Positions 34,110 to 43,043 of a DNA stretch of 64,000 nt are shown piece after piece; within the stretch, counting starts at the first letter, position 1; the number at the start of each line of letters is the position of its first letter. The notes under the pieces were generated by a model. The model had not been told where the DNA came from, did not search any database, and saw only the letters and a list, made by a program, of their open reading frames with translations. Source of the DNA: VRUE01 sp963695835. Its GTDB lineage: Bacteria > Actinomycetota > Thermoleophilia > Solirubrobacterales > 70-9. Made by a program: the position numbers and the translations under genes. The stretch lies in assembly GCA_963695835.1 (NCBI GenBank), contig CAVOHR010000001.1:124001-188000 (forward strand), in the 5' to 3' direction.

Positions 34110-34628
34110 CTAATCCGAGCTTGGCCCGCGCGGGTGGTAGGCCTGGCTCGCGGACCGTGCGGTCTCCTCGGCGTCCTCGGGCGCCAGCCCGAGCATCCGC
34201 AGCACGGCTGCGGCGTGAACCAGATCTGCGTCGTCGTCCAGCACTCCGTCGATAACGCCACGCATGGTCCCAAGCAAGGCACCGCCCGTCGCGAGTACGG
34301 CGGCTGGTGCGCTCTCGAACTTGAACCGTCCGCTGTCGAGCCCGCGCTGGATGTCGCGCAGCGCCCGCGGGCCGAGCGCTTGGGACATCACCCTGTGCGA
34401 GGCGTCGAGCCGGATCAGCAACTGGCCGAAGTGGGGATCGACCTTCGCCAAGCGGACGAAGTGGCGGTGAGCGAAAGCGACGACAGTGGCCGGGTCCGCG
34501 AGGTCCCGGGTCAGGGCGTCCACCAGGGCGCCCTGTTCCTCGGTCAACTCGGTCAGGACGGCGTCGACCACCTGATCCTTGTCGTCGAAGTGGTTGTAGA
34601 ACGAGCCGGCCGCGAGAGCGCCGCCCAA
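34110..34628 (-). pseudogene. TetR family regulator lacking most of its HTH
   Basis: The frame begins inside the DNA-binding domain at AAGSFYNHFDDKDQVVDAV, the recognition helix and following helix of TetR regulators, and continues through the whole ligand domain. About 30 N-terminal residues are missing and are replaced by the start of an unrelated gene. It therefore cannot bind DNA as a normal TetR. The join lies at about 34629. Confidence 0.75.
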
Positions 34629-34822
34629 CCTCTCCGTTCGATGTCCTTCGCCTTCGCCCGCTCGCGAAGGGTCGAGATGAAGATGCGCTCGCCCCGGTTG
34701 GCGTAGTAGACGACCGACAGCCGGGGCAGACCGTCCTCGCCTACCGTTGCGAGAGTTCCGAGCTTGTGCGAGTCAAGCAGCTCCCGGCGCTCAGCTGTCA
34801 AGTGCGGCGACGCGCCGCTCAT
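34629..34822 (-). pseudogene. 5' fragment of a PPOX-class flavin/F420 protein
   Basis: From ATG 34822 the frame encodes LLDSHKLGTLATVGEDGLPRLSVVYY and ISTLRERAKAKDIERRG, the N-terminal third of a pyridoxamine-oxidase-fold protein. It then loses the match where the TetR fragment starts in another frame. A deletion has joined the two genes. The start overlaps the stop of the upstream monooxygenase fragment (ATGA). Confidence 0.72.
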
Positions 34823-35914
34823 GCGGCGACCGACGCCTGGGAGATCGCTCCGCTACGTCCGGCAATGAGTCCGGGGGTTGCCCGTCCCAGTTGGCGGTGG
34901 AGCGAGTCGAGCGCACGCCGGATCTCGGCGCCGCCGGCGTCCCCGAGCGCAAAGACGAATCGATCGGGCCGCAGGACGGCCCAGGAGGCGCCGAACCGCG
35001 CCAACCACTCGCCGATCACGCCCTGGTGGTCCTCGAGGTCGCGCCCGACCACGAAGACCGCCAGCCCCTCGGCGCCTAGCGCCTCGGCTGCGGCCGGGTC
35101 GACCGAGATCGCCCGCCAGCCCGAGCCGAGCGCATCGTCCAGCGGCAGATCCTCGCCGCCGACGCGGACCCGCGGCTGGGGGAACTGCGCCCCCACTCCG
35201 CGCCTGAAGACGAGGCGGCGCGGCCGAACGGCAAAGGCGCCCGCGCCGTAGGCGGGCAGGGGCTTGACCCGCGATTCCGCCCAGCCGGCGATACCGGTCC
35301 GGTCCAGCGTCCCCAGCAAGACATCTCGGAGGGCCGCCACCCGCCGGTCGGCGGTCTGCACGAAGCCACCGAGCGCGACTGCGAGTCGTTGCATCGCTTC
35401 AACGTGAGGGCGGCGCTCCAGCTCGTAGGTGTCGAGAAGCGCCACCCGTCCCTCCCGCCAGCGCGCCGCGGTGCGCGCGTGGAAGGTGTAGACGACGGCT
35501 CGCTCGACCGTCGCCGTCTCACTATCCAGCCAACGGTCGATCCGCCGGCGCACCGCTTCGGGGTCGAGGAAGGGCTCGGGATCCTCCCCCGGGTGAAGCA
35601 TCCACTCCCAGCGGTGGCGTCCCGGCGACATCGGCAGCGAGACGGTCGGGCGGCGCCACTCGCCGAAGAAATGGGGGTGAGGGACCTTCGCCAGCGGCCG
35701 GTCGACGAGAACATCGACGACCAGCCAGCGCTGGCGGAAGGTCGAGCCGCCGAACTCGATCCCGAGCAGCTGACGTACCCAGCTGCCACCGCCATCGCAG
35801 CCGACCGCCCACCGCGTGCGCACCGTCTCGGTCCGGCTCTCCCCCCGGGAGACCAGTGCCGCGACTCCGTCCGGGCCCTGGTCGAGGCGCTCGAGGCGGC
35901 GCCCCCACTCCGCG
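34819..35914 (-). pseudogene. FAD-dependent monooxygenase with N-terminal and internal deletions
   Basis: The frame resembles aromatic-ring (PHBH-type) monooxygenases. WAVGCDGGGSWVRQLLG is the DG motif, ALLDTYELERRPHV matches the helix after the FAD site, and the C-terminus is thioredoxin-like. The N-terminal GxGxxG domain is absent. The segment with the GDAAH motif, expected between WREGRV and ALLDTYE, is missing without loss of frame. It cannot bind FAD normally. The frame is open and has no start until the COG4705-like stub at 35915. Confidence 0.75.
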
Positions 35915-36046
35915 CGTGGTGCAGAGCACCTTGATCAACCAGAAGTAGACGGTGATCTCGGGGACCTTGTTCAGCATCTTGCGGCCGAGGGACTTGGCCG
36001 AAGAAGGGGGGACGGGCCTGGGGGGCGCCTGCGCGAGAGAGTTCAT
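35915..36046 (-). pseudogene. 5' stub of a COG4705-like membrane protein
   Basis: From ATG 36046 the first 44 codons include KMLNKVPEITVYFWLIKVLCTT, the typical first helix of COG4705 family membrane proteins. The match ends abruptly and the sequence switches to the monooxygenase fragment in another frame. Promoter and start seem intact, so a short membrane peptide could still be made. Confidence 0.6.
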
Positions 36047-36133
36047 GGCGCGGCAGAGTGAAGGGTGCTCCTTAAGCGGGGATGAGAGCGGCACTCACCT
36101 GGCTCTAAGGTCGGGTTGACAGGCTGGCCCGCG

Positions 36134-38134
36134 ATGCCGATCTCCCGCTCCCGCCGGGCACGTCGCTGGAGGGTCCCGTTGCTCGTGGCCGTTGCGCTGC
36201 TCGTCGCCGTGATCGTCGCGAAGACCTCCGGCGGCGGTGGGCATTCCTCGTCTGCGAAAGCACCAGCGAAGACGGTGCTCGTCGTGCGCCGTGCGGCCTC
36301 TCTGCCGGCGCCGATCTCGGGCGAGTCGGTGGTGGGGCTATCCGGCGGACCGCTGATCCTCGGCGGCCTCGACTCCGGTGAAACCTCGGTCAGCGGTGTC
36401 TTCCAGCTCGACCCCACGAGTGCGCACCTCAAGCAGGCTGGAGAACTGGCGGGGCCGCTGCATGATGCCGCAGCGGCGACGCTTGGCGATCGGGTGCTGG
36501 TCTTCGGCGGTGGCGCGGAAACGAGCAGCAGGGAAGTCCAGGCGCTGCCGGCGCCTGGCGGCTCGGTGTCCGCTGGCGTGCTCGCGAGCGTCGTCGGGCG
36601 GCTGCCGACTCCGCGCTCCGATCTGAGCGCGGTGGCGATCGGCGAACGTGCGTACCTGCTCGGTGGCTACGACGGCCAGGCGCCGCTGGGCTCGGTGCTG
36701 GCGACCACGGACGGCAGCAGTTTCACCGAAGTCGCGACGCTCCCCGCACCGGCGCGGTATATGGCCGTTGCGACGAGCGGCGGCAAGATCTATGCCTTCG
36801 GGGGTGAGCTCGCGAACGGCCGGCCGAGCGATGCGATTCAGGAAGTGGACCCGCGGAGAGGCGCTGCACACGTCGTCGGCCACCTGCCCGAACCGACTTC
36901 GCATGCGGCCGCGGTGGAACTCGGAGGTCGCGTCTACCTGCTCGGTGGCGAAGCAAACGGGGTCCTCAGCGACCGCATCTGGCGCTTCGATCCCGCCAAT
37001 GGCACGATTGCACGGGCCGGCCGGCTCCCCCTGCCACTCGCCTACGGCGCCGCCACCGTCGTCGGTTCGACCGCGTACTTGATCGGCGGCAAGAGGGCCG
37101 ATGGCAGCGCCGTGCGCAGCGTCGTGGTGCTGCGCGAGCACGTCATTCGAGTCGCGGCCGAAGCAGAAGCCGCAACCCCCTCAACGCAGCCGAGTGCCAC
37201 CTCCGGCCCACCGCCGCCGTTTGCGGGTCGCCTGCTAATCGCCGACCGCGGCAACAACCGGCTGCTGGTCGTCAACGCCGAGAAGAAGGTGCTCTGGCGC
37301 TTTCCCTCCCACGCCCACCCGGCACCCCCGGGTGGCTTCTACTTCCCCGACGACGCCTTCTTCACCCACGGCGGCACCCAGATCATCTCCAACGAGGAGC
37401 AGAATGAGCGCATCGTCCAGCTCGGCTTCCCCTCCGGCAAGCTGCTGTGGTCCTACGGGCACCCGGGCGTCGCCGGATCCGAACCGGGCTACCTGCACGA
37501 GCCCGACGACGCCTACCTATGGCGGGACGGCACGATCTCGGTGGCGGACGCGCAGAACTGCCGGGTGCTCTTGATCTCCCCGCAGAAGAAGATCCGCAAG
37601 CAGTTCGGCGAACCAGCGCGCTGCGAACACGAACCGCCGCGCGCACTCGGCTCGCCCAATGGCGACACGCCGCTACCAGACGGCAACATCCTCGTCTCGG
37701 AGGTAAACGGCTCCTACATCGACGAGATCACCCCCGCGGGCAAACTCGTCTGGAGCGTGCAACTGCCGATCGAATACCCCTCGGACCCCCAGCAGCTGGG
37801 GCCAGACCGCTACCTCGTCGCCGACTACACCGATCCTGGGGGGATCTATGAATTCAACCGGGCGGGGAAGATCCTCTGGGGGTATCACCCTTCATCGGGT
37901 CGGGGGATGCTCAACCACCCGAGCCTCGCCGAGCGCCTTCCAAACGGGTTGATCTGCACCAACGACGACTACCGCCATCGCGTCGTCATCATCGACCCGC
38001 GCACCCGCAAGATCGTCTGGCAATACGGGCGCACCGACAGCCCGGGCCGCGGCCCGGATCATCTCAAGATCCCCGACGGCTTCGACCTGTTGAGCCCCGA
38101 AGGCACGACGCCCACCCACCCCTACACCGGCTGA
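36134..38134 (+). CDS. Membrane-anchored double beta-propeller protein (Kelch plus NHL/PQQ-like)
   Basis: This 666-residue protein has an N-terminal membrane anchor (about residues 14-31). Then come six Kelch-like blades with repeated motifs such as AYLLGGYDGQAPLGSV, IYAFGGELANGR, VYLLGGEANG and AYLIGGKRADG. A Pro/Thr linker is followed by a second propeller starting LLIADRGNNRLLVVNAEKKVLW, resembling NHL/arylsulfotransferase-type repeats. No catalytic residue is evident. It would sit outside the cell, perhaps as a binding scaffold. ATG 36134 is preferred over 36116. Confidence 0.78.
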   Translation: MPISRSRRARRWRVPLLVAVALLVAVIVAKTSGGGGHSSSAKAPAKTVLVVRRAASLPAPISGESVVGLSGGPLILGGLDSGETSVSGVFQLDPTSAHLKQAGELAGPLHDAAAATLGDRVLVFGGGAETSSREVQALPAPGGSVSAGVLASVVGRLPTPRSDLSAVAIGERAYLLGGYDGQAPLGSVLATTDGSSFTEVATLPAPARYMAVATSGGKIYAFGGELANGRPSDAIQEVDPRRGAAHVVGHLPEPTSHAAAVELGGRVYLLGGEANGVLSDRIWRFDPANGTIARAGRLPLPLAYGAATVVGSTAYLIGGKRADGSAVRSVVVLREHVIRVAAEAEAATPSTQPSATSGPPPPFAGRLLIADRGNNRLLVVNAEKKVLWRFPSHAHPAPPGGFYFPDDAFFTHGGTQIISNEEQNERIVQLGFPSGKLLWSYGHPGVAGSEPGYLHEPDDAYLWRDGTISVADAQNCRVLLISPQKKIRKQFGEPARCEHEPPRALGSPNGDTPLPDGNILVSEVNGSYIDEITPAGKLVWSVQLPIEYPSDPQQLGPDRYLVADYTDPGGIYEFNRAGKILWGYHPSSGRGMLNHPSLAERLPNGLICTNDDYRHRVVIIDPRTRKIVWQYGRTDSPGRGPDHLKIPDGFDLLSPEGTTPTHPYTG

Positions 38135-38163
38135 GGCACCAGAGCCAGAGAGAGCGCCGATCC

Positions 38164-38979
38164 CTACTCGCCCGCGACGTCGCGGCGCAGGAAGACGACC
38201 GCTGCCACGACCAGCGCCGGAAGTGCGTAGAGCACACAGACCCAGAGCGCCCGCAGGATCGGGGCCCAGTCGACGGGAACCCGCAGGAACCCCTGCCAGT
38301 CCTGGAACTGGGTGCTCAGCAGGTAGGGCTGCAGGCCGCCGAGGCCGGGCAGGATGCCGACAAGTTGCAGCAGCAGCGAGAACATCAGCGTGCCGACGAT
38401 TGCCGCGGCGCTGTTGCGAAAGACGGTGGAGAAGCACAGCCCGATGCTGGCGACGGCGAGGATCGGCAGCAGGTAGACGGCGAGGCTGGCGCCGACCAGC
38501 GCCAGGCCGTGCGAGGCCGAGACGCGGGTGCCCGAAAGGGTGACGATCGGGTTGAAGCCCGAGGCAAGGATGCCGGCGAGGAGCGCGACGACGCCGCTGA
38601 GGACGATCGCGGCGACCGAATAGGTGACCACCGCTAGCGTCTTCCCGGCGAACACCTGCTGGCGCTCGACCGAGCGGGTGAAGATCGTCTTCAGGGTCCG
38701 GTCGCGGTCCTCGGCGGCGACGATGTCGCCGGCCACCAGCGCGGTGATCAGCGGGAACAGCCAGACCGAGCCGAACAGCAGCAGCACCAGCGGGATCGCC
38801 AGGCCGGTGTCGTGCACGTAGCGGCCGAAGGCGACGTCGCGCGGTTCGCCGTTGCGGATCGCCAGCGCGGTGACGAAGATGATCGGGACCGCAGCCGCCG
38901 CGCCCAGCCCGAGGTAGGTGCGCTTCTGGGCGCGCAGCTTGCGCAGCTCCCAGCGGTAGACCGTCAGCACGCCCGGCAT
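38164..38979 (-). CDS. ABC-2 type transporter permease
   Basis: This 271-residue protein has six predicted membrane helices and an early charged loop (AAEDRDRTLKTIFTRSV) typical of ABC-2 permeases coupled to natA/drrA-like ATPases. ATG 38979 directly abuts the stop of the ATPase gene upstream, so they form one exporter. The substrate is unknown. Confidence 0.87.
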   Translation of the reverse strand: MPGVLTVYRWELRKLRAQKRTYLGLGAAAAVPIIFVTALAIRNGEPRDVAFGRYVHDTGLAIPLVLLLFGSVWLFPLITALVAGDIVAAEDRDRTLKTIFTRSVERQQVFAGKTLAVVTYSVAAIVLSGVVALLAGILASGFNPIVTLSGTRVSASHGLALVGASLAVYLLPILAVASIGLCFSTVFRNSAAAIVGTLMFSLLLQLVGILPGLGGLQPYLLSTQFQDWQGFLRVPVDWAPILRALWVCVLYALPALVVAAVVFLRRDVAGE

Positions 38980-39959
38980 CAGGCGAGCTCCTCGGCGGCG
39001 GCGGCCATGCGCTCGGCGCTCGCCGCCCCGTCGTCTCCCTCGGTGAGCTGGAAGAAGAGGTCCTCGAGGCTCGCCTGGCGCGGGCTCAGCTCCAGCACCG
39101 GCGCGCCGGACTCCGCCAGCGCCAGCGACAGCTCGCCGACCGCGCCCTCGCCGGCGGCGCGGAACAACAGGCCGCCGCCGGGCGCCTCGCACACATCGTC
39201 GATCCCGGCCTGCGCCGCGCACACTCGCCGCGCCCGATCGTCCTCGCCGGTGCGCAGGCGGTAGCTGACCCCGGCGCGCTCGCGCAGCTCGGCCAGCTCG
39301 CCCTCGTAGACGACGCTGCCGCGGCGCACGATCGCGACCCGGTTGCAGAGCTCTTCCACCTCGAACAGCAGGTGGCTCGAGAGCAGGACGGTGATCCCGC
39401 GGGCGGCGAGGTCGCGGATCAGCTCGCGCATGTCGCGCATTCCTCCTGGGTCGAGCCCGGTAGCAGGCTCGTCGAGCAGGAGCAGCCGCGGGCGGCGCAA
39501 GAGCGCCGCAGCGATCCCCAGCCGCTGGCGCATCCCGTGCGAGTAGCCGCCGACCCTGTCCTTCGCCCGGTCGGCCATCTCGACCACATCGAGCACCTCG
39601 TCGATCCGCGCCGCCGCGTCGTGGCCGTCGAGGGCGGCGCAGAGGCGCAGGTTCTCGCGTCCGCTCAGGTACGGGTAAAAGGCGGGCGCCTCGACGAAGC
39701 CGGCGACCCCCTCCAGCGCGGCGACGCCGAGCTGTGGGTCGCGGCCGAACAGCCGCACCGAGCCCTCGTCGGGGCGGATCAGGCCCAGCATCATCCGCAG
39801 CGAGGTCGTCTTGCCGGCGCCGTTGGGGCCGAGGTAGCCGAAGACGTCGCCGGCCTCGACCGTCAGGTCGACATGGTCGACGGCGACCAGCTCGCCGTAG
39901 CGCTTGACCAGGCCGCGGACCTCGATCGGCGCCGCGTCGGGCATCCGGCTACCCGCCAC
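38979..39959 (-). CDS. ABC transporter ATP-binding protein (DrrA/NatA type)
   Basis: This 326-residue ATPase has Walker A GPNGAGKTT, signature YSHGMRQRL, Walker B LLLLDEPATGLDP and H-loop SSHLL. A C-terminal extension of about 100 residues is typical of the drug-export DrrA/CcmA group. The start may be 39959 or ATG 39944. It shares one base with the permease start. Confidence 0.9.
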   Translation of the reverse strand: MAGSRMPDAAPIEVRGLVKRYGELVAVDHVDLTVEAGDVFGYLGPNGAGKTTSLRMMLGLIRPDEGSVRLFGRDPQLGVAALEGVAGFVEAPAFYPYLSGRENLRLCAALDGHDAAARIDEVLDVVEMADRAKDRVGGYSHGMRQRLGIAAALLRRPRLLLLDEPATGLDPGGMRDMRELIRDLAARGITVLLSSHLLFEVEELCNRVAIVRRGSVVYEGELAELRERAGVSYRLRTGEDDRARRVCAAQAGIDDVCEAPGGGLLFRAAGEGAVGELSLALAESGAPVLELSPRQASLEDLFFQLTEGDDGAASAERMAAAAEELA

Positions 39960-39962
39960 CGG

Positions 39963-41162
39963 CTAAAGGCCCTGCGCGGCTTCCCGGGCGACTGCCGGCG
40001 TCACCGAGCCGGCGACCGTGTACTCGACCCCGCCGCGGCGGAAGCGGATCAGGGTGCCGAGCGGCGTTTCCAGCTCCTGTGCCTGGGTCGCGCCTTCGAT
40101 CGAGACACTTGGGAGCTGCAGCCCGCCGGCTTCGCCGCCTTCGCCCGAGCCGGCTTCGCCGGCGGGCAGCTCGAGCACGGCGATCCCGCCGAGCCCCTTG
40201 CCGTAGGTGAGGAGGGCTCCGGCGTCTTCGCCGCTGGAGACGAGCCGCACCTGGTCGCGGGCCATCCCGGCCAGGCTCGGCGGGGCGCTGAGCGGGAACG
40301 AGGTCTTCGCCTGCACGGCTTCCAGCCCGGTGACCGGGGCGGAGTCGCCGCTCCCCTTGCCTTCGCCACCGGCCGGCGGGTTGAGGTTGACGACCTTCGC
40401 CCCAGGCGGAGGCGAGACTTCGAAGACCGATTCGGCGACCGGCCCGAAGGAGACTTCGGTCGCGCTCAGTTCGAGTACCGGCGAGCTTTCGCCCTTCGCG
40501 TAGACGGCGGCGCGCAGCGGCGTCCCGTTGGCGGCGTCCCATGCGAGCTCGGCGCCGCCGACTAGGCCTCCGTTCGCCTTCGGTGAGACGTGCAGCGTGT
40601 AGGTGGCCTGGCCGGCGACGCCGGAGGGGATCGCGCCGCTCAGATCGGCGTGCTTCATCGCTTCTTCGATTCCTTCCTGAACCTTGGCGAGCGACGGCGG
40701 TTCGTCCTTGCCCGCTTCGCCGTTGGCGCCGCCTTCGCCCTGCGGCAACGTCCCCTCGTAGGCCGTTTCGGTACCCGGGTCATAGACCGTGAAGCTCCGC
40801 TTGTCGACCAGCACCTGGAAGTCGCCGCTGCTGCTCTTCGATACGTCGGCCTGCAGCTCCAGTCGCAGGCGACCGTCGGCCGAGGCCCAGAGCCTGCCGG
40901 AGGCGCCGCCGAGCAACGGGTCGGAACCTTCGAGCACGGATTCGCCGATCAGGTTGTCGGTGAAGTGAACGCGTGCGGTGACCCCTTCGGGCGGCGGCGC
41001 TGCGAGGGCGTCGTGGACCGCTTGATCGAGCGGCTTGGGTGGCGGCGTCGGTCCGCCGCCGGTGGCTGCGATCGCGATCGCGGTCGTGCCGGCCGCCACC
41101 GCGACCAGGGCAGCCGCGAGCGCGAGGAGCTGACGGGTGGAGATGCGTCGCAGGAGTTTCAT
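39963..41162 (-). CDS. Exported LolA/RseB-like protein
   Basis: This 399-residue protein has a strong N-terminal anchor (LLALAAALVAVAAGTTAIAIAA) followed by a large beta-rich region and two Gly/Glu-rich linkers, GEGGANGEAGKDE and GEAGSGEGGEAGG. The layout (VHFTDNLIG, LWASADGRLRLEL, VLVDKRSFTVYDP, FEVSPPPGAKVV) resembles lipoprotein-carrier or sigma-factor-sensor folds such as LolA and RseB. It ends 3 bases before the ABC ATPase start, so it may be a co-transcribed accessory of that exporter. Confidence 0.65.
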   Translation of the reverse strand: MKLLRRISTRQLLALAAALVAVAAGTTAIAIAATGGGPTPPPKPLDQAVHDALAAPPPEGVTARVHFTDNLIGESVLEGSDPLLGGASGRLWASADGRLRLELQADVSKSSSGDFQVLVDKRSFTVYDPGTETAYEGTLPQGEGGANGEAGKDEPPSLAKVQEGIEEAMKHADLSGAIPSGVAGQATYTLHVSPKANGGLVGGAELAWDAANGTPLRAAVYAKGESSPVLELSATEVSFGPVAESVFEVSPPPGAKVVNLNPPAGGEGKGSGDSAPVTGLEAVQAKTSFPLSAPPSLAGMARDQVRLVSSGEDAGALLTYGKGLGGIAVLELPAGEAGSGEGGEAGGLQLPSVSIEGATQAQELETPLGTLIRFRRGGVEYTVAGSVTPAVAREAAQGL

Positions 41163-41349
41163 TGCCTGGTCGTCTCGACAGAGTAGGAGGCCTCTCTAAA
41201 CGTCTGATGAGACTCGACTGATAGTAGTCAGCGACTCTGCTCGGCTCGGGACCGGGGAGAGCTGAACGCTTCAATCCGAGGATTCTTCGGCAACTCGGGT
41301 GGGTGCCACGGGGCAGGAACGGCCACGAGCGCGAAAACGGCGCCGCGAC

Positions 41350-41600
41350 AAAGGCACCAAGGGCAACCGCTACTGCGGCGACCGCATAGTCGGCGTAGCC
41401 AAAGCTTTCGTGGAACGTTTCCCAGCTTCCACCCAAAGCCCAGCCCACGGCAGCGAAGCCGAAACCCCAGATCGCCGAGCCAAGCAGCGTGAGCGGCACA
41501 TAGGTGGGAATCGGCGAGCGAAAGACCCCGGCTGGGATGGAGATGAACGACCTGACCACGGGCGTAATGCGGCGCCTCCTACACGCAGTGAGCGAGACCC
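41350..41600 (-). pseudogene. DedA family C-terminal fragment
   Basis: The segment reads ITPVVRSFISIPAG, LTLLGSAIWGFGFAAVGWALGGSW and a last hydrophobic helix, matching the end of DedA membrane proteins. The N-terminal two thirds are absent and the frame has no normal stop until inside the next gene. No start is visible. It is a relic. Confidence 0.65.
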
Positions 41601-41707
41601 ACTACAGCCATGCCTTCCGCTATGACCGCCTGATCGAGCCAGCTGCCGCGCGCGGCGCCGGTGGAGATGGCGGACGACTTCGCGAACAGGCGGTGCAGAA
41701 CTCACGC

Positions 41708-42115
41708 TCACATTCTGGGAAAGAACTCCCTCACCCGGAAATCGCCCGCGCCAGAAGCGATTGCGACGCTGGCGATCAAGGCTATGTAGACGCCCGACCC
41801 CTGATCGGCACCCGCCGGGAAGTCGAAGGCGATCAGCCAGACGAGCATGATGGTCGCCGCAACCGCAAGGATGTCGGCGGTGCCGTTCAAGGAGAGATCT
41901 GGCCGGAAGAATCCGAACCGGCCGCCTGTCAGCCCCGCAGCGATCCCACACAGGCCGACGATGAGGAAGAAAACGTCGGACATCCTCAAGAGCTCCCATC
42001 CGTTGCGGGTGGTGCCGCCTGGGCCGTCCGCCCACGGCATGAATAGAGAGGCGATCAGCAGCGCGCCGCCGATGCCGGCGAGGACTCGCCCGATGCCAGG
42101 ATTGATCGTGCTCAC
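41708..42115 (-). CDS. Four-helix membrane protein
   Basis: This 135-residue protein has four predicted membrane helices (GRVLAGIGGALLIASLFMPW, VFFLIVGLCGIAAGLTGG, ADILAVAATIMLVWLIAF, VYIALIASVAIASGAG). Function is unknown. GTG 42115 overlaps the stop of the frameshifted HTH regulator gene by four bases (GTGA), so the pair was translationally coupled. Confidence 0.65.
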   Translation of the reverse strand: MSTINPGIGRVLAGIGGALLIASLFMPWADGPGGTTRNGWELLRMSDVFFLIVGLCGIAAGLTGGRFGFFRPDLSLNGTADILAVAATIMLVWLIAFDFPAGADQGSGVYIALIASVAIASGAGDFRVREFFPRM

Positions 42116-42922
42116 GGTTCTCCCTTCCTCAGTGCTTCCGCGGTCGCCTGATCGGCCGGGAAGAGCAACTCGATTGCCAACTCGGACGTGGTTACCTCGA
42201 ACGGGGTGTCGAAGCCCGCGAACATGCCGAAGAGGGACCATTCGGCGCCGCCTGGGGCGCGCAGCCGCAGCGGCCCGAGCATCTCGCTGCCTGCGTCATC
42301 GGGCGCATCTGCATCCCCGTCCCCGGACGCCGGGTAGGCGGCGACCTCCTCCATCAGCGTCCTCAGCGAATCGTCACCGGTCACGGCGATCTGCCTCGCC
42401 AGCCGCTCCAGGAAGTGCGCGCGCCAGCTGGCGAGGTTGACGATCAGCGGCGCAAGCCCACGGGGGTGAAGGCCGATCCGCAGGATGTTGATCGGCGGCT
42501 CGAGCAACGCGGGGTCGATCTCGACCCCTTGAGTCAGGGCTGACATCGGGGCGTTGGCCGAGACCAGGTTCCAGGCTCGGTCGAAGACGACGGCAGGATA
42601 GGGATCGTGCGCGGCGAGAATTCGCTCCAGTGCCGCGCGAAACAGGAGCCAGGGCGGGATCCTCGAGAGGGCGCTCGGGGAAGGCGGGTGCATGGCCCGC
42701 CACCAGCAGGAGCTGATTTCGGTCTCGGAACGGGATCTCGAGCCGCTCGGCGACCTTCAAGAGCATCTCGCGCCCCGCCTTTGAGCGACCGGTCTCGACG
42801 AAGCTCAGGTGGCGTGCCGAGACCCCCGCCTCGAGCCCGAGCTCGAGCTGGGTCAGTCGTCGGCGCTCACGCCACTCGCGGAGAAGTGGCCCCACCTCTA
42901 CATGACTGCCGCTCGTCGCCAT
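42112..42922 (-). pseudogene. XRE/MmyB-type HTH regulator split by a one-base frameshift
   Basis: Codons from ATG 42922 encode an XRE helix-turn-helix (LTQLELGLEAGVSARHLSFVETG) and run to PLEDPALAPV. The MmyB-like ligand domain then continues in another frame as RAALERILAAHDPYPAVVFDRAWNLV to a stop at 42112. Removing one T from the TTT at 42640-42642 (coding strand) rejoins the expected protein of about 270 residues. It is either a recent mutation or a sequence error. Related regulators control neighbouring oxidoreductases. Confidence 0.7.
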
Positions 42923-43043
42923 TGCGCGCCGACTGCTCTCGGTCCTCGTCCAATCCAGGTGTTTACTCGACGCCACGCGAGGCCCCTGCTTTCTGCGCGA
43001 ATACGGCAGTCAACTGGGGTGTGTCGGAGCAGCCTCGCGTGCC

